A DNA stretch of 64,000 nt from Pseudidiomarina sediminum DSM 21906 (GTDB lineage: Bacteria > Pseudomonadota > Gammaproteobacteria > Enterobacterales > Alteromonadaceae), in the NCBI RefSeq assembly GCF_000423165.1, contig NZ_KE383983.1, forward strand, positions 455,965 to 519,964. The letters are read 5' to 3'. Under the pieces are notes generated by a model. It did no database searches, was not told where the DNA came from, and saw only the letters and a program-made list of their open reading frames with translations. The translations under genes and the position numbers were made by a program. Below, piece after piece: positions 1-10,072 of this stretch (position 1 is its first letter; every line of letters begins with the position of its first letter).

Positions 1-180
1 AAGCGCCACACTTTCGTCGTTGAGCGCCGCACAGTCGCGCTGCCACTGGCGCTTTAAGATGACCGGCAGGCGGCCAATGACCACATTTAAGAAACTCCCA
101 ATCATTAAACCTACGACGAGGGCAAAACCGAAGGTGAGCGCGCCTTGCGCCGGATAAACTTCCTGTAAGCTTGCGAACAT
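1..180 (-). CDS. pilD: Prepilin peptidase/N-methyltransferase PilD (N-terminal part only)
   Basis: This is the first 60 codons of a minus-strand gene that runs off the left edge. The reading contains a hydrophobic first helix and then the motif SFLNVVIGRLP, which is the N-terminal signature of the type IV prepilin leader peptidase. The family cleaves the short prepilin leader after a conserved Gly and N-methylates the new Phe1 in the inner membrane. Its ATG overlaps the pilC stop (TAATG), so translation is probably coupled. The usual cytoplasmic Cys-pair zinc region and the catalytic aspartates lie beyond the window and cannot be checked. Confidence 0.93.
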   Translation of the reverse strand, partial: MFASLQEVYPAQGALTFGFALVVGLMIGSFLNVVIGRLPVILKRQWQRDCAALNDESVAL

Positions 181-1415
181 TAACCCACCACTGAACCTAG
201 GTTGAAGATTGGAAGATACATGGCGACAATTAAGCCGCCGACCAATATACCAATGACGACCATGATCATTGGTTCTAACAGTGCGGTGAGGTTATCCACC
301 AAGTCATCAACCTCACGCTCATAGACATCGGCAACTTTGGCTAGCATGTCATCTAAAGAACCGGACTCTTCGCCGATGTACACCATCTGGGTCGCCATGG
401 TGGGAAACACATCTGCGTTAATCATTGCAGTGTTCATCTGCATCCCTGAAGTCACGTCGCTTTGGACGCGAAAAATAGCGTCGCGATAGACCGAGTTCCC
501 TGACGCACCAGCGGCTGATTCCAGGGCGTTGATCAGTGGCACACCAGCAGCAAAGGTGGTGGATAGGGTACGGGCAAAACGGGCCACGGCAGCTTTATTA
601 AGGATAAGTCCAACCACTGGAATTTTTAACGAAATGGCTTGCACTGTGTCGCGAAACTTCTCGTTGTTCACCATTGCCCTAGCAAACAAAAAGCCCAGCG
701 CAATAAACCCAGCAACCACATAAATAGCGTAGGCTTGCATGATTTCCGACAGACGCACAACAAACTGCGTCATGGCCGGTAATTCTGCACCGAAATCTTT
801 AAATACGCTTTCAAATTGCGGTACCACGTAGACCAGCAAAATCATGGTGACCACAATGGCCACGACAATAACGGCGGCCGGATACACCAAGGCTTTCTTG
901 ATTTTTGCTTTCAAGGCCTCAGACTTTTCCCGGTAGGTAGCGATCCGATCGTAAATTGACTCCAGTGAGCCCGACTGCTCGCCTGAATCAACTAAATCGC
1001 AGTACAGCGGGTCGAAAACGTCGGGATGTTTACGTAATGCTGCTGCCAAGGGTGATCCTGAGCCAACATCATCAGCGAGGGTAAGCATCAGGTTACGCAC
1101 GCGGACATGGTCGGTACCGCGCGCGACCATTTCAAGGCTTTGCAGCAAAGGTACGCCGGCTTCAAGCATGGTGGCGATTTGGCGGGTAAAGAGGGCGATA
1201 TCGCCACCCTTAATCTTTTTATGGCCAAACAGGGGTTTGGGTTTCTTTTTTACCAGGCGAGGGTTAATTCCTTGGTCACGTAATTTGGCGCGGATTTCCC
1301 TCTCACTATCACCACGCATCACGCCTTTGACTTTTTGGCCGCGACGGTTCAGCCCTTGCCATTGAAACTCACTAAAATCTTCGAGCTTGCTACTTTTATT
1401 GGTTGCTGTTGCCAT
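180..1415 (-). CDS. pilC: Type IV pilus inner-membrane platform protein PilC
   Basis: The 411-residue protein has the normal length for PilC/GspF. It holds two T2SSF repeats (about residues 75-198 and 277-400), each with the motif pattern LxxxGVPLxxxL and EESGSL-like loops. Hydrophobic segments lie near 172-200, 222-245 and 385-408. PilC is the polytopic membrane platform that couples the PilB motor to pilin assembly. It sits 11 bp downstream of pilB and its stop overlaps pilD, giving the classical pilB-C-D order. Nothing looks truncated. Confidence 0.96.
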   Translation of the reverse strand: MATATNKSSKLEDFSEFQWQGLNRRGQKVKGVMRGDSEREIRAKLRDQGINPRLVKKKPKPLFGHKKIKGGDIALFTRQIATMLEAGVPLLQSLEMVARGTDHVRVRNLMLTLADDVGSGSPLAAALRKHPDVFDPLYCDLVDSGEQSGSLESIYDRIATYREKSEALKAKIKKALVYPAAVIVVAIVVTMILLVYVVPQFESVFKDFGAELPAMTQFVVRLSEIMQAYAIYVVAGFIALGFLFARAMVNNEKFRDTVQAISLKIPVVGLILNKAAVARFARTLSTTFAAGVPLINALESAAGASGNSVYRDAIFRVQSDVTSGMQMNTAMINADVFPTMATQMVYIGEESGSLDDMLAKVADVYEREVDDLVDNLTALLEPMIMVVIGILVGGLIVAMYLPIFNLGSVVG

Positions 1416-1426
1416 ATAGCCGCCCC

Positions 1427-3124
1427 TTAGTTGTTGGTGACGCGGTTTGCTTCCGCGAGGCTAATAATGCCGTCCGCCACCTTCTCAAGCGCTGATTGAC
1501 GTAACGAGTGATAGCCTTCTTTGCGCGCTTGACGCGCGATCTGTAATGCCCCGGCATTCGACATAATAAGTTCTTGCACGGCTTCGGTCACTGGCATGAC
1601 TTCGTAAATACCTGTACGACCTTTGAAGCCGCCGGTGCAATAGTCACAACCAACTGCACGTTGCAGGTTCAAGTGATCGAGTTGTTCCTCTAAGAAACCT
1701 TGGCGCAGCAGCTCTTCTTTGGGGATATCCTCAGGTTCTTTACACTCGTTGCAGAGACGTCGCGCCAGTCGCTGGGCAATAATGAGGCTTACCGAGCTGG
1801 CAATGTTGTATGAAGGAACACCCATGTTCATCAGACGAGTTAAGGTTTCAGCTGCCGAGTTGGTATGTAGCGTCGACATCACCAAGTGACCGGTTTGGGC
1901 GGCTTTGATGGCAATTTCTGCGGTTTCAAGGTCACGGATCTCACCGACCATCACCACATCGGGATCTTGTCGTAAGAACGAGCGCAGTGCGTCCGCAAAG
2001 GTTAAGCCGGCTTTGACGTTAATTTGTACTTGGTTGACCCCGTACAGGTTAATTTCAACGGGATCTTCCGCCGTTGAAATATTCACCTCAGAGGTATTGA
2101 GAATGTTGAGGCCAGTATACAAAGATACGGTTTTCCCTGAGCCGGTTGGGCCAGTCACCAAGATCATGCCTTGTGGTTTACTTAGTGCCTCTTCGTAGAG
2201 TCGCTGTTGCTCTGGTGCATAGCCGAGTGACTCGATGCCCATCATGGCAGCTGCGGCATCAAGGATCCGCAGAACAATTTTCTCACCGTACATGGTCGGT
2301 AAGGTACTGACCCGAAAATCGATGGCTTTGTGCTTCGATAACCGCAGTTTAATCCGACCATCTTGCGGCAAGCGCCGCTCGGCAATGTCGAGCTGCGACA
2401 TTACTTTTAGGCGTGCAGCGATACGGGCCGAGAGGGCAAAGGGTGGTCGGGCAATTTCATGCAAGACGCCGTCGATGCGAAAGCGGATGCGATACTCGCC
2501 TTCGTAGGGTTCAAAGTGTAAATCCGAGGCGCCGCGTTTAATGGCGTCAAGCAACATCTTGTTGATGTAGATAACGATGGGTGCGTCGTTCTTGGCATCG
2601 ACACTGACAGAGCCAGTGTCTTCGCGCACTTCACCGTCGGCATCGATTTCGCGCAGTTCACGCTCGTCTTGCTCGGTAACGCCCAGCATCGAGCTTTCGT
2701 TTTCCAACAGTTTATCAATGAGCTTTTGCAGCTTGTCTTCTTCCACCAACACGGCTTCAGCTTGTAAGCGTGTACGGAACTGAAACTCATCGAGGGTTTC
2801 GATGCGGGTAGGGTCAGACACCGCGATATACAATACGTTGCCGCGTTGATACAGCGGTACGGCATGGTTTTTACGGATCAAACGCTCATTGATAAATTGT
2901 GGGGGAATGAGTTCTGGGTTGAAGCTATCGAGGTCAAGCCAGGGGCAGTTCGATTCTTGATAACAAAAGGCCGCAAGTTCAGCCGAGGTTACCAGTTTGC
3001 GTTCAATGATAACGCTGGTAAAAGGTAGCTTCGTTTCCCATGCGTATTCACTACAACTTTTCAGTTGTGCTTCAGCGATTCGTCTGTCACGCAGCAATAG
3101 CGCTGCAAGGGAGTGATGAAGCAT
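1427..3124 (-). CDS. pilB: Type IV pilus extension ATPase PilB
   Basis: This 565-residue cytoplasmic motor ATPase powers pilus extension. The N-terminal MshEN/GspE-N type domain covers about residues 1-150. The Walker A motif GPTGSGKT is at 325-332 and the Walker B region [12 protein letters not shown] at 387-398. Two CxxC pairs (C458/C461 and C493/C496) form the zinc site typical of the extension ATPases and absent from PilT-type retraction motors. The ATG follows a 106-bp gap after pilA that contains stable hairpins, so pilBCD expression is probably reduced relative to pilA by read-through or processing. Confidence 0.97.
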   Translation of the reverse strand: MLHHSLAALLLRDRRIAEAQLKSCSEYAWETKLPFTSVIIERKLVTSAELAAFCYQESNCPWLDLDSFNPELIPPQFINERLIRKNHAVPLYQRGNVLYIAVSDPTRIETLDEFQFRTRLQAEAVLVEEDKLQKLIDKLLENESSMLGVTEQDERELREIDADGEVREDTGSVSVDAKNDAPIVIYINKMLLDAIKRGASDLHFEPYEGEYRIRFRIDGVLHEIARPPFALSARIAARLKVMSQLDIAERRLPQDGRIKLRLSKHKAIDFRVSTLPTMYGEKIVLRILDAAAAMMGIESLGYAPEQQRLYEEALSKPQGMILVTGPTGSGKTVSLYTGLNILNTSEVNISTAEDPVEINLYGVNQVQINVKAGLTFADALRSFLRQDPDVVMVGEIRDLETAEIAIKAAQTGHLVMSTLHTNSAAETLTRLMNMGVPSYNIASSVSLIIAQRLARRLCNECKEPEDIPKEELLRQGFLEEQLDHLNLQRAVGCDYCTGGFKGRTGIYEVMPVTEAVQELIMSNAGALQIARQARKEGYHSLRQSALEKVADGIISLAEANRVTNN

Positions 3125-3160
3125 GGAGTGTCGTTACTTAGTTTTATAAGGGACTGAGAG

Positions 3161-3220
3161 AAGAGCTAGCCACGCGCAGGGAGAGGCTAGCTCTTTAACT
3201 AAATCTGGAAAACTTTAGTT
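3161..3220 (-). terminator. Tandem hairpins between pilA and pilB (attenuator or processing site)
   Basis: Two inverted repeats occupy the pilA-pilB gap. The outer arms AAGAGCTAGCC (3161-3171) and GGCTAGCTCTT (3185-3195) pair over 11 bp. A second pair, AACTAAA (3197-3203) and TTTAGTT (3214-3220), lies nearer pilA. Read in the minus direction, the stronger stem is followed by TCTCTC rather than a clean U-run. I therefore favour a partial terminator or an RNA-stabilising or processing structure over a full terminator. Confidence 0.5.
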
Positions 3221-3230
3221 GGGCTAGCGA

Positions 3231-3713
3231 TTAGATGCTACCACCACCACCGCCGCCGCCAGTTGCGCCTTCACAACCGTCAACGCGACTGTCGCTACCG
3301 TCAGTACCCCAGTCAGAGCATGCGATAACCCAGTTTAGGTTGCTACCGCTTGCATCACTTGGCGTAAGGGTTACTGAGATTGCTGTACCATTTGAATCGA
3401 CAGCTTCTAAGCCAGCAGAAATCACACCATCAGTGATCGATACGCTGGTAAGGCCGTTGATGTTGGTAATGGTCGCTGCGTTTGCAGGGATTTGCTCTGA
3501 ACCACCGTCACAAGCAGTTAAACCGCCTGTGCGCTGCACACACATGGCAACTGATGTTTTGTATGAACCAAGTGCTGACAAACCGTTGCTCGCTAAAGCA
3601 CGCTGCGTGTAGTCACTGTAAAGAGGAATGGCAACCGCCGCCAAAATACCGATGATTGCAACTACAATCATCAATTCGATCAAGGTAAAACCTTTTTGAA
3701 TTTGCGCTTTCAT
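3231..3713 (-). CDS. pilA: Major type IVa pilin PilA with a glycine-run tail
   Basis: The 160-residue prepilin has a short basic leader, MKAQIQKG, followed by the class III cleavage site G8/F9 and the hydrophobic helix [20 protein letters not shown] with Glu5 of the mature protein. Cysteines are at 58, 68, 132 and 147, and the last two are placed as in a C-terminal disulfide loop (D-region). After Cys147 the protein ends with seven consecutive glycines (152-158) and SI, which is not usual for pilins. A GGGAG ribosome site lies 8 nt before the ATG. It is the first gene of a pilA-B-C-D cluster and is preceded by a long structured leader. Confidence 0.96.
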   Translation of the reverse strand: MKAQIQKGFTLIELMIVVAIIGILAAVAIPLYSDYTQRALASNGLSALGSYKTSVAMCVQRTGGLTACDGGSEQIPANAATITNINGLTSVSITDGVISAGLEAVDSNGTAISVTLTPSDASGSNLNWVIACSDWGTDGSDSRVDGCEGATGGGGGGGSI

Positions 3714-3877
3714 CTCAAAATCTCCCGCAAAGATGTAAGAAAAATAAAATTATTATTGTTGTCGAGTGTGGCAATCCTTTAATGGCTTTCACACCAATAA
3801 CAATACACCTGCACTAGCCGAAAGACCGTGGTTGCGCATGCGACCGGTTAAGCCGAAATGCCACGCTTTCCACCAGA

Positions 3878-3990
3878 CTTTAGCCTGCAGCCCCGCTATC
3901 CGCCAGTTTTATTTCGCAATACTACGAAGTAAGACAAGTTAGGACCGGAGGTTTTGCGTCACCGCCTTACGGCGGCTTTGCCTTTTAAAG
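3878..3990 (-). promoter_or_regulatory. Class I cyclic di-GMP riboswitch (GEMM-I) in the pilA leader
   Basis: On the minus strand the leader reads AAAAGGCAAAGCC, a GCCGCC-GTAA-GGCGGT hairpin, GACGCAAAACCTCCGG, then TCCTAAC. After a variable stem comes GGATAGCGGGGCTGC. These match in order the conserved blocks of the GEMM-I aptamer: GGCAAA, a GNRA-like-capped P2 with GACGCAAA-CC-tccgg-CCTAA, and GG-TAGCGGGG. A CUUUA/UAAAG pair (3986-3990 with 3878-3882) closes P1. The base before CAAA is preceded by G rather than the A seen in cGAMP-binding variants, so c-di-GMP is the expected ligand. The final block GGGGCTGC differs somewhat from the usual GGGTTACC. Confidence 0.82.
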
Positions 3991-4067
3991 CATCGCCTGG
4001 CATCCCACAAGCCCTTAATACGCTTGGTAAGTAAGGGATAGTCCCGTGGTTTGCGCACTGCTTTGTA

Positions 4068-4095
4068 AACATAGCAGATGTAAGGAAATCGTCAA
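4068..4095 (-). promoter_or_regulatory. Sigma70-type promoter for pilA
   Basis: Read on the minus strand, TTGACG (4090-4095) and TATGTT (4068-4073) are separated by 16 nt. This places the start near 4061 and makes a leader of about 350 nt that contains the riboswitch. The -35 box lies within a few bases of the nadC stop codon. I did not find a convincing sigma54 element of the kind used by PilR-controlled pilA promoters. Confidence 0.55.
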
Positions 4096-4098
4096 TAC

Positions 4099-5650
<1,552 letters not shown>

Positions 5651-6493
5651 ATGCATTTTATCGCAATTTTACTGGCCTATTCGCTGGAGCGAACGGTAAC
5701 CCTGAGTCGTAACTTGCATTGGCGCCGTATCGTGTTGCGCTGGCAGCAGTGGCAAACCAAACAAACGCAAATCAAGGCGTCCAGTGACGGCCAGCGGCAG
5801 ATCGCGAATTGGCGCCAGCATCTGGTTGGCGAGGTGGTCTGGGCGATTTTGCCAGCGCTTATTATCGGTTTTAGCATTGCCTTGCTTGATAACTTTTTTG
5901 TCAGCTTTGTGGTGGGCGTACTTGCGTTGCTCGCAACCATGCAGTGTGGTGCTGCGCGACGCGCGTATAAGCGCTATTTAAGCGCTGCCAGTCAGGGCGA
6001 TAGTGCGGCGTGTGCGGAGCATTTGCGACAGCTGCGTCGTGCTGCGGGACGTAACGATACCACGTCAGTGCATGGGGCATTATTGTGGGTGCACTTACGT
6101 TACTACTTTGCCCCGTTGTTTTACTACGCCATCTTTGGCCTGCTAGGGGTATTGTTGTATGCCACCTTGCGTGACATGCGCCACCCGCGTAGTGCGGCAT
6201 GGACGCAATTGCAGTGGTGGGTGCATTGGTTACCAACGCGGGTGATGACCTTTGGCTTTTTAATGGTCGGAAACTTTAGTAAAGCCCTGCCAGTGTGGTT
6301 GAGCTCGATTGGGAACACGCCACAAAATAATTTCCAAGCACTGCTGAAAGTGGCCGATGCGGCCGAAGAACTGACACCAAAACATGACGATGACATCACT
6401 TCTACTGCTCTGACCAGTGTTGCTTTGGTTAAGCGCAACATGCTGTTTTTCATCGTTTTGTTGGCTATTTTGACGATCGTTGGCTGGCTCTAG
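5651..6493 (+). CDS. ampE: AmpE-like inner-membrane protein
   Basis: The 280-residue protein begins MHFIAILLAYSLERTV and has hydrophobic segments near residues 58-95, 148-172, 200-218 and 262-280, as in AmpE. AmpE belongs to the CobD/CbiB-like superfamily and has been proposed as a membrane sensor working with AmpD. Its biochemical role remains uncertain. It starts at the base after the ampD stop. I rely on position and on the AmpE-type N-terminus and membrane layout, not on a catalytic motif. Confidence 0.88.
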   Translation: MHFIAILLAYSLERTVTLSRNLHWRRIVLRWQQWQTKQTQIKASSDGQRQIANWRQHLVGEVVWAILPALIIGFSIALLDNFFVSFVVGVLALLATMQCGAARRAYKRYLSAASQGDSAACAEHLRQLRRAAGRNDTTSVHGALLWVHLRYYFAPLFYYAIFGLLGVLLYATLRDMRHPRSAAWTQLQWWVHWLPTRVMTFGFLMVGNFSKALPVWLSSIGNTPQNNFQALLKVADAAEELTPKHDDDITSTALTSVALVKRNMLFFIVLLAILTIVGWL

Positions 6494-6504
6494 GTAAGAA
6501 AGAT

Positions 6505-6533
6505 TTGGGTTCGTTAGCGATCTAGTCTAAAAT
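6505..6533 (+). promoter_or_regulatory. Promoter of the pdhR-aceEF operon
   Basis: TTGGGT (6505-6510) and TAAAAT (6528-6533) are spaced by 17 nt, giving a start near 6540. The PdhR operator begins immediately downstream, so a bound repressor would occlude the polymerase. Confidence 0.65.
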
Positions 6534-6544
6534 GACCGCACTTA

Positions 6545-6559
6545 TTTGGTAAGACCAAT
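6545..6559 (+). promoter_or_regulatory. PdhR operator
   Basis: TTTGGTAAGACCAAT is a near-perfect match to the known PdhR box (ATTGGTAAGACCAAT) with dyad arms TTGGT and ACCAA. It sits just past the predicted start site and about 55 bp before pdhR. This predicts autoregulation relieved by pyruvate, as established in Escherichia coli. Confidence 0.85.
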
Positions 6560-6615
6560 GACCCAAGTGGCGCAGAAGAGAGACTTCGGCCACTTTTGTG
6601 AGGCGGACGAAACAA

Positions 6616-7371
6616 ATGGCTTTTGATCGTATACAACCGACCAAACTCTCGGATGTCATCATGCAACGCATCGAAGCGATGATTGTTGATGGCACCTTAG
6701 AGGCGGGTGCGCGCCTGCCTTCTGAGCGTGACTTGTCGCATCAATTTTCGGTGTCGCGTCCAAGCCTGCGCGAAGCCATTCAAAAACTCGAAGCGCGTGG
6801 TTTGTTAGAGCGCCGTCAAGGTGGCGGTACTTATGTGTGTGACAACATGCAACAACGCGTCGCCGAACCGCTGCTTGACTTGCTTACTCAGCATCCTGAA
6901 TCACAGTTTGATCTGCTTGAATTTCGCCACGCGTTGGAAGGAATCTCGTCGTACTACGCCGCCATGCGCGGTACCCCAACTGATCTTGAACGTATTGAGG
7001 CGGCATTCGCCGAAATTAAGCGTGAACCTGGCACTGAGTTGGCCGCACAAGCGCAGGCACTCACCGAATTTAACTTAAGAATTACTGAAGCTTCGCACAA
7101 TGTCATCTTATTGCATCTTGTGCGGAGTATGTTGCCGTTATTGCAACAGAACATTTTACAGAACCTGCAAGACTTAGCCCATAAGCCGGGCATTATGCAG
7201 GATCTTCATGAACATCGGCGGCACCTCGTGGCCGCGATTAAAGCTGGCGACTCTGAGCAAGCAAGGGAAACCTGCCATCAGTTGTTGGCCTTTATTGAAC
7301 ACGCGTTATTGACTTCGAATCGTGAACAATCACGCATTCGCCGGTCACTGCGCAGAACACAAAATGGGTAA
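6616..7371 (+). CDS. pdhR: Pyruvate dehydrogenase complex repressor PdhR (GntR/FadR family)
   Basis: The 251-residue transcription factor has an N-terminal winged helix (LPSERDLSHQFSVSRPSLRE, about residues 34-53, then LERRQGGGTYV) and an all-helical FadR-type ligand domain. PdhR senses pyruvate and represses its own operon. I start at ATG 6616 (MAFDRIQP) because homologues begin there and GAGGCGG lies upstream. An in-frame GTG at 6598 is possible but less likely. It is the first gene of pdhR-aceE-aceF, with 10 bp to aceE. Confidence 0.95.
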   Translation: MAFDRIQPTKLSDVIMQRIEAMIVDGTLEAGARLPSERDLSHQFSVSRPSLREAIQKLEARGLLERRQGGGTYVCDNMQQRVAEPLLDLLTQHPESQFDLLEFRHALEGISSYYAAMRGTPTDLERIEAAFAEIKREPGTELAAQAQALTEFNLRITEASHNVILLHLVRSMLPLLQQNILQNLQDLAHKPGIMQDLHEHRRHLVAAIKAGDSEQARETCHQLLAFIEHALLTSNREQSRIRRSLRRTQNG

Positions 7372-7381
7372 GGATTAGAGT

Positions 7382-10051
7382 ATGAGTGACCATTTGAGAG
7401 ACGACCTAGATCCGCAAGAGACACGTGAGTGGCTTGATGCTCTTGAAGTCGTGTTAGAAGAAGATGGCCCTGAGCGTGGTCATTTCCTGTTGGAGTCGCT
7501 GATTGAAAAAGCGCGTCGTAGTGGTGCTTACCTACCCTACGCAGCAACAACGGCTTATTTGAACACCATTCCTGTAAGCCAAGAGCCGACCGTCCCAGGT
7601 GACCAAAGCATGGAAGCGCGCATTCGTGCGGCGATCCGTTGGAATGCTTTGGCGATGGTGTTACGGGCCTCGAAAAAAGAGCTTGAGTTGGGTGGTCACA
7701 TTTCGAGCTTTGCTTCGTCAGCAATGCTTTATGATGTTGGTTTTAACCATTTCTTCCGTGCGCCAACCGATCAAGACGGCGGTGACTTCTTGTTTATTCA
7801 AGGTCACGCGTCTCCGGGCATCTACGCCCGAGCCTTCCTTGAAGGTCGCATCAGTGAAGAACAATTGAACCAATTCCGTCAAGAAGTTGACGGGGAAGGG
7901 ATCAGTTCTTACCCGCACCCGAAACTCATGCCTGATTTCTGGCAGTTCCCGACGGTATCGATGGGTCTAGGCCCAATGCAGGCGATTTATCAAGCGCGCT
8001 ACCTGAAGTATTTGACCGACCGTGGCATCAAAGACTGCTCGAATCAGCGTGTCTACGCGTTCTTAGGCGATGGTGAAGTGGATGAGCCAGAAAGCTTAGG
8101 CGCGATTGGCCTTGCCACGCGTGAAGGCTTGGACAACTTAACCTTTATCGTCAACTGTAACCTCCAACGTTTGGATGGTCCGGTCCGTGGTAACGGTAAG
8201 ATCATTCAAGAGCTAGAAGGTACCTTCCGTGGCGCCGGCTGGGAAGTGATCAAAGTATTGTGGGGCCGCTATTGGGATCCGCTGCTGTACAGTGACACTG
8301 AAGGTAAGCTTGCGCAGATCATGCAAGATAGCGTGGACGGTGAATACCAGAACTACAAAGCGAAAGGTGGTGCTTACACGCGTGAGCATTTCTTCGGTAA
8401 AACTGAAGAAACTAAAGCGATGGTCGCGAACTTGTCAGATGAAGATATCTGGCGCTTAAACCGTGGTGGTCACGATCCAGTCAAAGTGTACGCGGCATAT
8501 CACAAAGCGGTAAACACTAAAGGTCGTCCGCAGGTTATTCTTGCGAAAACCGTGAAAGGTTACGGTATGGGTGCTGCCGGTGAAGGTAAAAACATCGCGC
8601 ACCAAGTGAAGAAAATGGAAATGGAAGCGATCAAACACTTCCGTGACCGTTTTAACATTCCAATTAAAGACAGCGAGCTTGAAGACATCCCGTTCTACAA
8701 GTTCCCTGAAGACAGCCCGGAAATGAAGTACATGCGCGAGCGCCGTGAAGCGCTTGGCGGATATATGCCGGTCCGTCGTCCGAATACCGACGTCGAATTA
8801 GAAATGCCAGCGTTGAAAGCATTTGATGCAGTGCTAAAAGGCTCAGGTGATCGTCAGATTTCGACCACGATGGCCTTTGTGCGTGTGTTAACGGCGTTGT
8901 TGAAAGACAAGAAAATTGGCCAACGTATTGTGCCGATCATCCCTGATGAAGCGCGTACCTTTGGTATGGAAGGTTTGTTCCGCCAAGTGGGAATTTACTC
9001 AAGCCAAGGGCAGAAGTATGAACCACAAGATGCCGACCAAGTTGCCTACTATCGTGAAGATAAGAAAGGCCAAGTACTGCAAGAAGGTATTAATGAGCTA
9101 GGCGCAATGGCGTCATGGGTCGCTGCAGCGACCAGCTACTCAACCAACAATGAGCCGATGATTCCGTTCTACATCTATTACTCGATGTTCGGTTTCCAAC
9201 GGGTCGGTGACTTGGTGTGGGCAGCAGGCGACAGCCAAGCACGTGGTTTCTTAGTCGGTGGTACTGCTGGACGTACAACCCTTAACGGTGAAGGTCTGCA
9301 GCACCAAGACGGTAGCAGCCACATCTTGTTCAACACGGTACCGAACTGTATTACTTATGATCCGACCTTCGGTTACGAAGTCGCGGTGATTGTTCAAGAC
9401 GGTTTGCGTCGCATGTACGGTGAACAAGAAAACGTGTTCTACTACCTCACGGTCATGAACGAAAACTATCAGCAGCCGGAAATGCCTGAAGGTGTTGAAG
9501 AAGGCATCATCAAAGGCTTGTATGAGTTAGAGACGCATCAAGCGAAGAAAGCGCATGGTGACGTGCAACTGCTAGGTTCAGGAACGATTTTGCAGCAAGC
9601 CCGTAAAGCTGGTGAAATCTTGGCGGACAAGTATGGCATCAATGCCACGGTTTATAGCGCTACTTCGTTTAACGAGCTTGCGCGTGACGGGATTGACGTT
9701 GACCGTTACAACATGTTGCACCCGACTGAGAAGCCGAAAGTGGCCTACACCACCAAAGTGCTTGAAAACGCGAAGGGTCCAACCATTGCCGCGACCGATT
9801 ACCAGAAGCTTTATGCGGATCAAATCCGTGCTTGGGTACCGACCCCATACCGTGTGTTAGGTACTGATGGTTACGGTCGTTCGGACAGCCGCGACAACTT
9901 ACGTCGTCACTTTGAAGTAAGTGCTGAGTATATTGTGGTGGCCGCATTGGCTGAGCTAGCGAAGGCTGGCACCATTGATAGTAAAGTGGTTGCAGAGGCT
10001 ATTGCCGAGTTCGCGATTGACGTGGACAAAATCAACCCACTTTACGCATAA
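7382..10051 (+). CDS. aceE: Pyruvate dehydrogenase E1 component, homodimeric type
   Basis: AceE is the thiamine-diphosphate-dependent decarboxylase that transfers the acetyl group from pyruvate to the lipoyl arms of AceF. The 889-residue length is that of the single-chain gammaproteobacterial E1. The ThDP/Mg signature GDGEVDEPES followed by NLTFIVNCN is present, and the N-terminus DPQETREWLDALE is typical of the region that docks E2. The ATG follows AAGGATTAGAGT. It is codirectional with pdhR upstream and aceF 21 bp downstream. No anomaly seen. Confidence 0.98.
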   Translation: MSDHLRDDLDPQETREWLDALEVVLEEDGPERGHFLLESLIEKARRSGAYLPYAATTAYLNTIPVSQEPTVPGDQSMEARIRAAIRWNALAMVLRASKKELELGGHISSFASSAMLYDVGFNHFFRAPTDQDGGDFLFIQGHASPGIYARAFLEGRISEEQLNQFRQEVDGEGISSYPHPKLMPDFWQFPTVSMGLGPMQAIYQARYLKYLTDRGIKDCSNQRVYAFLGDGEVDEPESLGAIGLATREGLDNLTFIVNCNLQRLDGPVRGNGKIIQELEGTFRGAGWEVIKVLWGRYWDPLLYSDTEGKLAQIMQDSVDGEYQNYKAKGGAYTREHFFGKTEETKAMVANLSDEDIWRLNRGGHDPVKVYAAYHKAVNTKGRPQVILAKTVKGYGMGAAGEGKNIAHQVKKMEMEAIKHFRDRFNIPIKDSELEDIPFYKFPEDSPEMKYMRERREALGGYMPVRRPNTDVELEMPALKAFDAVLKGSGDRQISTTMAFVRVLTALLKDKKIGQRIVPIIPDEARTFGMEGLFRQVGIYSSQGQKYEPQDADQVAYYREDKKGQVLQEGINELGAMASWVAAATSYSTNNEPMIPFYIYYSMFGFQRVGDLVWAAGDSQARGFLVGGTAGRTTLNGEGLQHQDGSSHILFNTVPNCITYDPTFGYEVAVIVQDGLRRMYGEQENVFYYLTVMNENYQQPEMPEGVEEGIIKGLYELETHQAKKAHGDVQLLGSGTILQQARKAGEILADKYGINATVYSATSFNELARDGIDVDRYNMLHPTEKPKVAYTTKVLENAKGPTIAATDYQKLYADQIRAWVPTPYRVLGTDGYGRSDSRDNLRRHFEVSAEYIVVAALAELAKAGTIDSKVVAEAIAEFAIDVDKINPLYA

Positions 10052-10072
10052 GTGACGGGAGCAGAGACGACT

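Larger units (their letters stand above)
3714..4098. other. 385-bp non-coding gap between pilA and nadC
   Basis: No open frame here looks coding. The gap holds the pilA promoter (4068-4095), a c-di-GMP riboswitch (3878-3990) and a second structured stretch (about 3790-3876) containing complementary arms GTGG...CCAC and AAAG...CTTT that may act as the expression platform. It ends in an A/T-rich ribosome-binding region. All of it would lie in a pilA leader of about 350 nt. Confidence 0.7.

Noticed and set aside
3231-3290. PilA glycine tail as a rhombosortase (GlyGly-CTERM) signal
   Set aside because: No hydrophobic helix or basic cluster follows the glycines. The protein ends two residues later, and it is already a PilD substrate.
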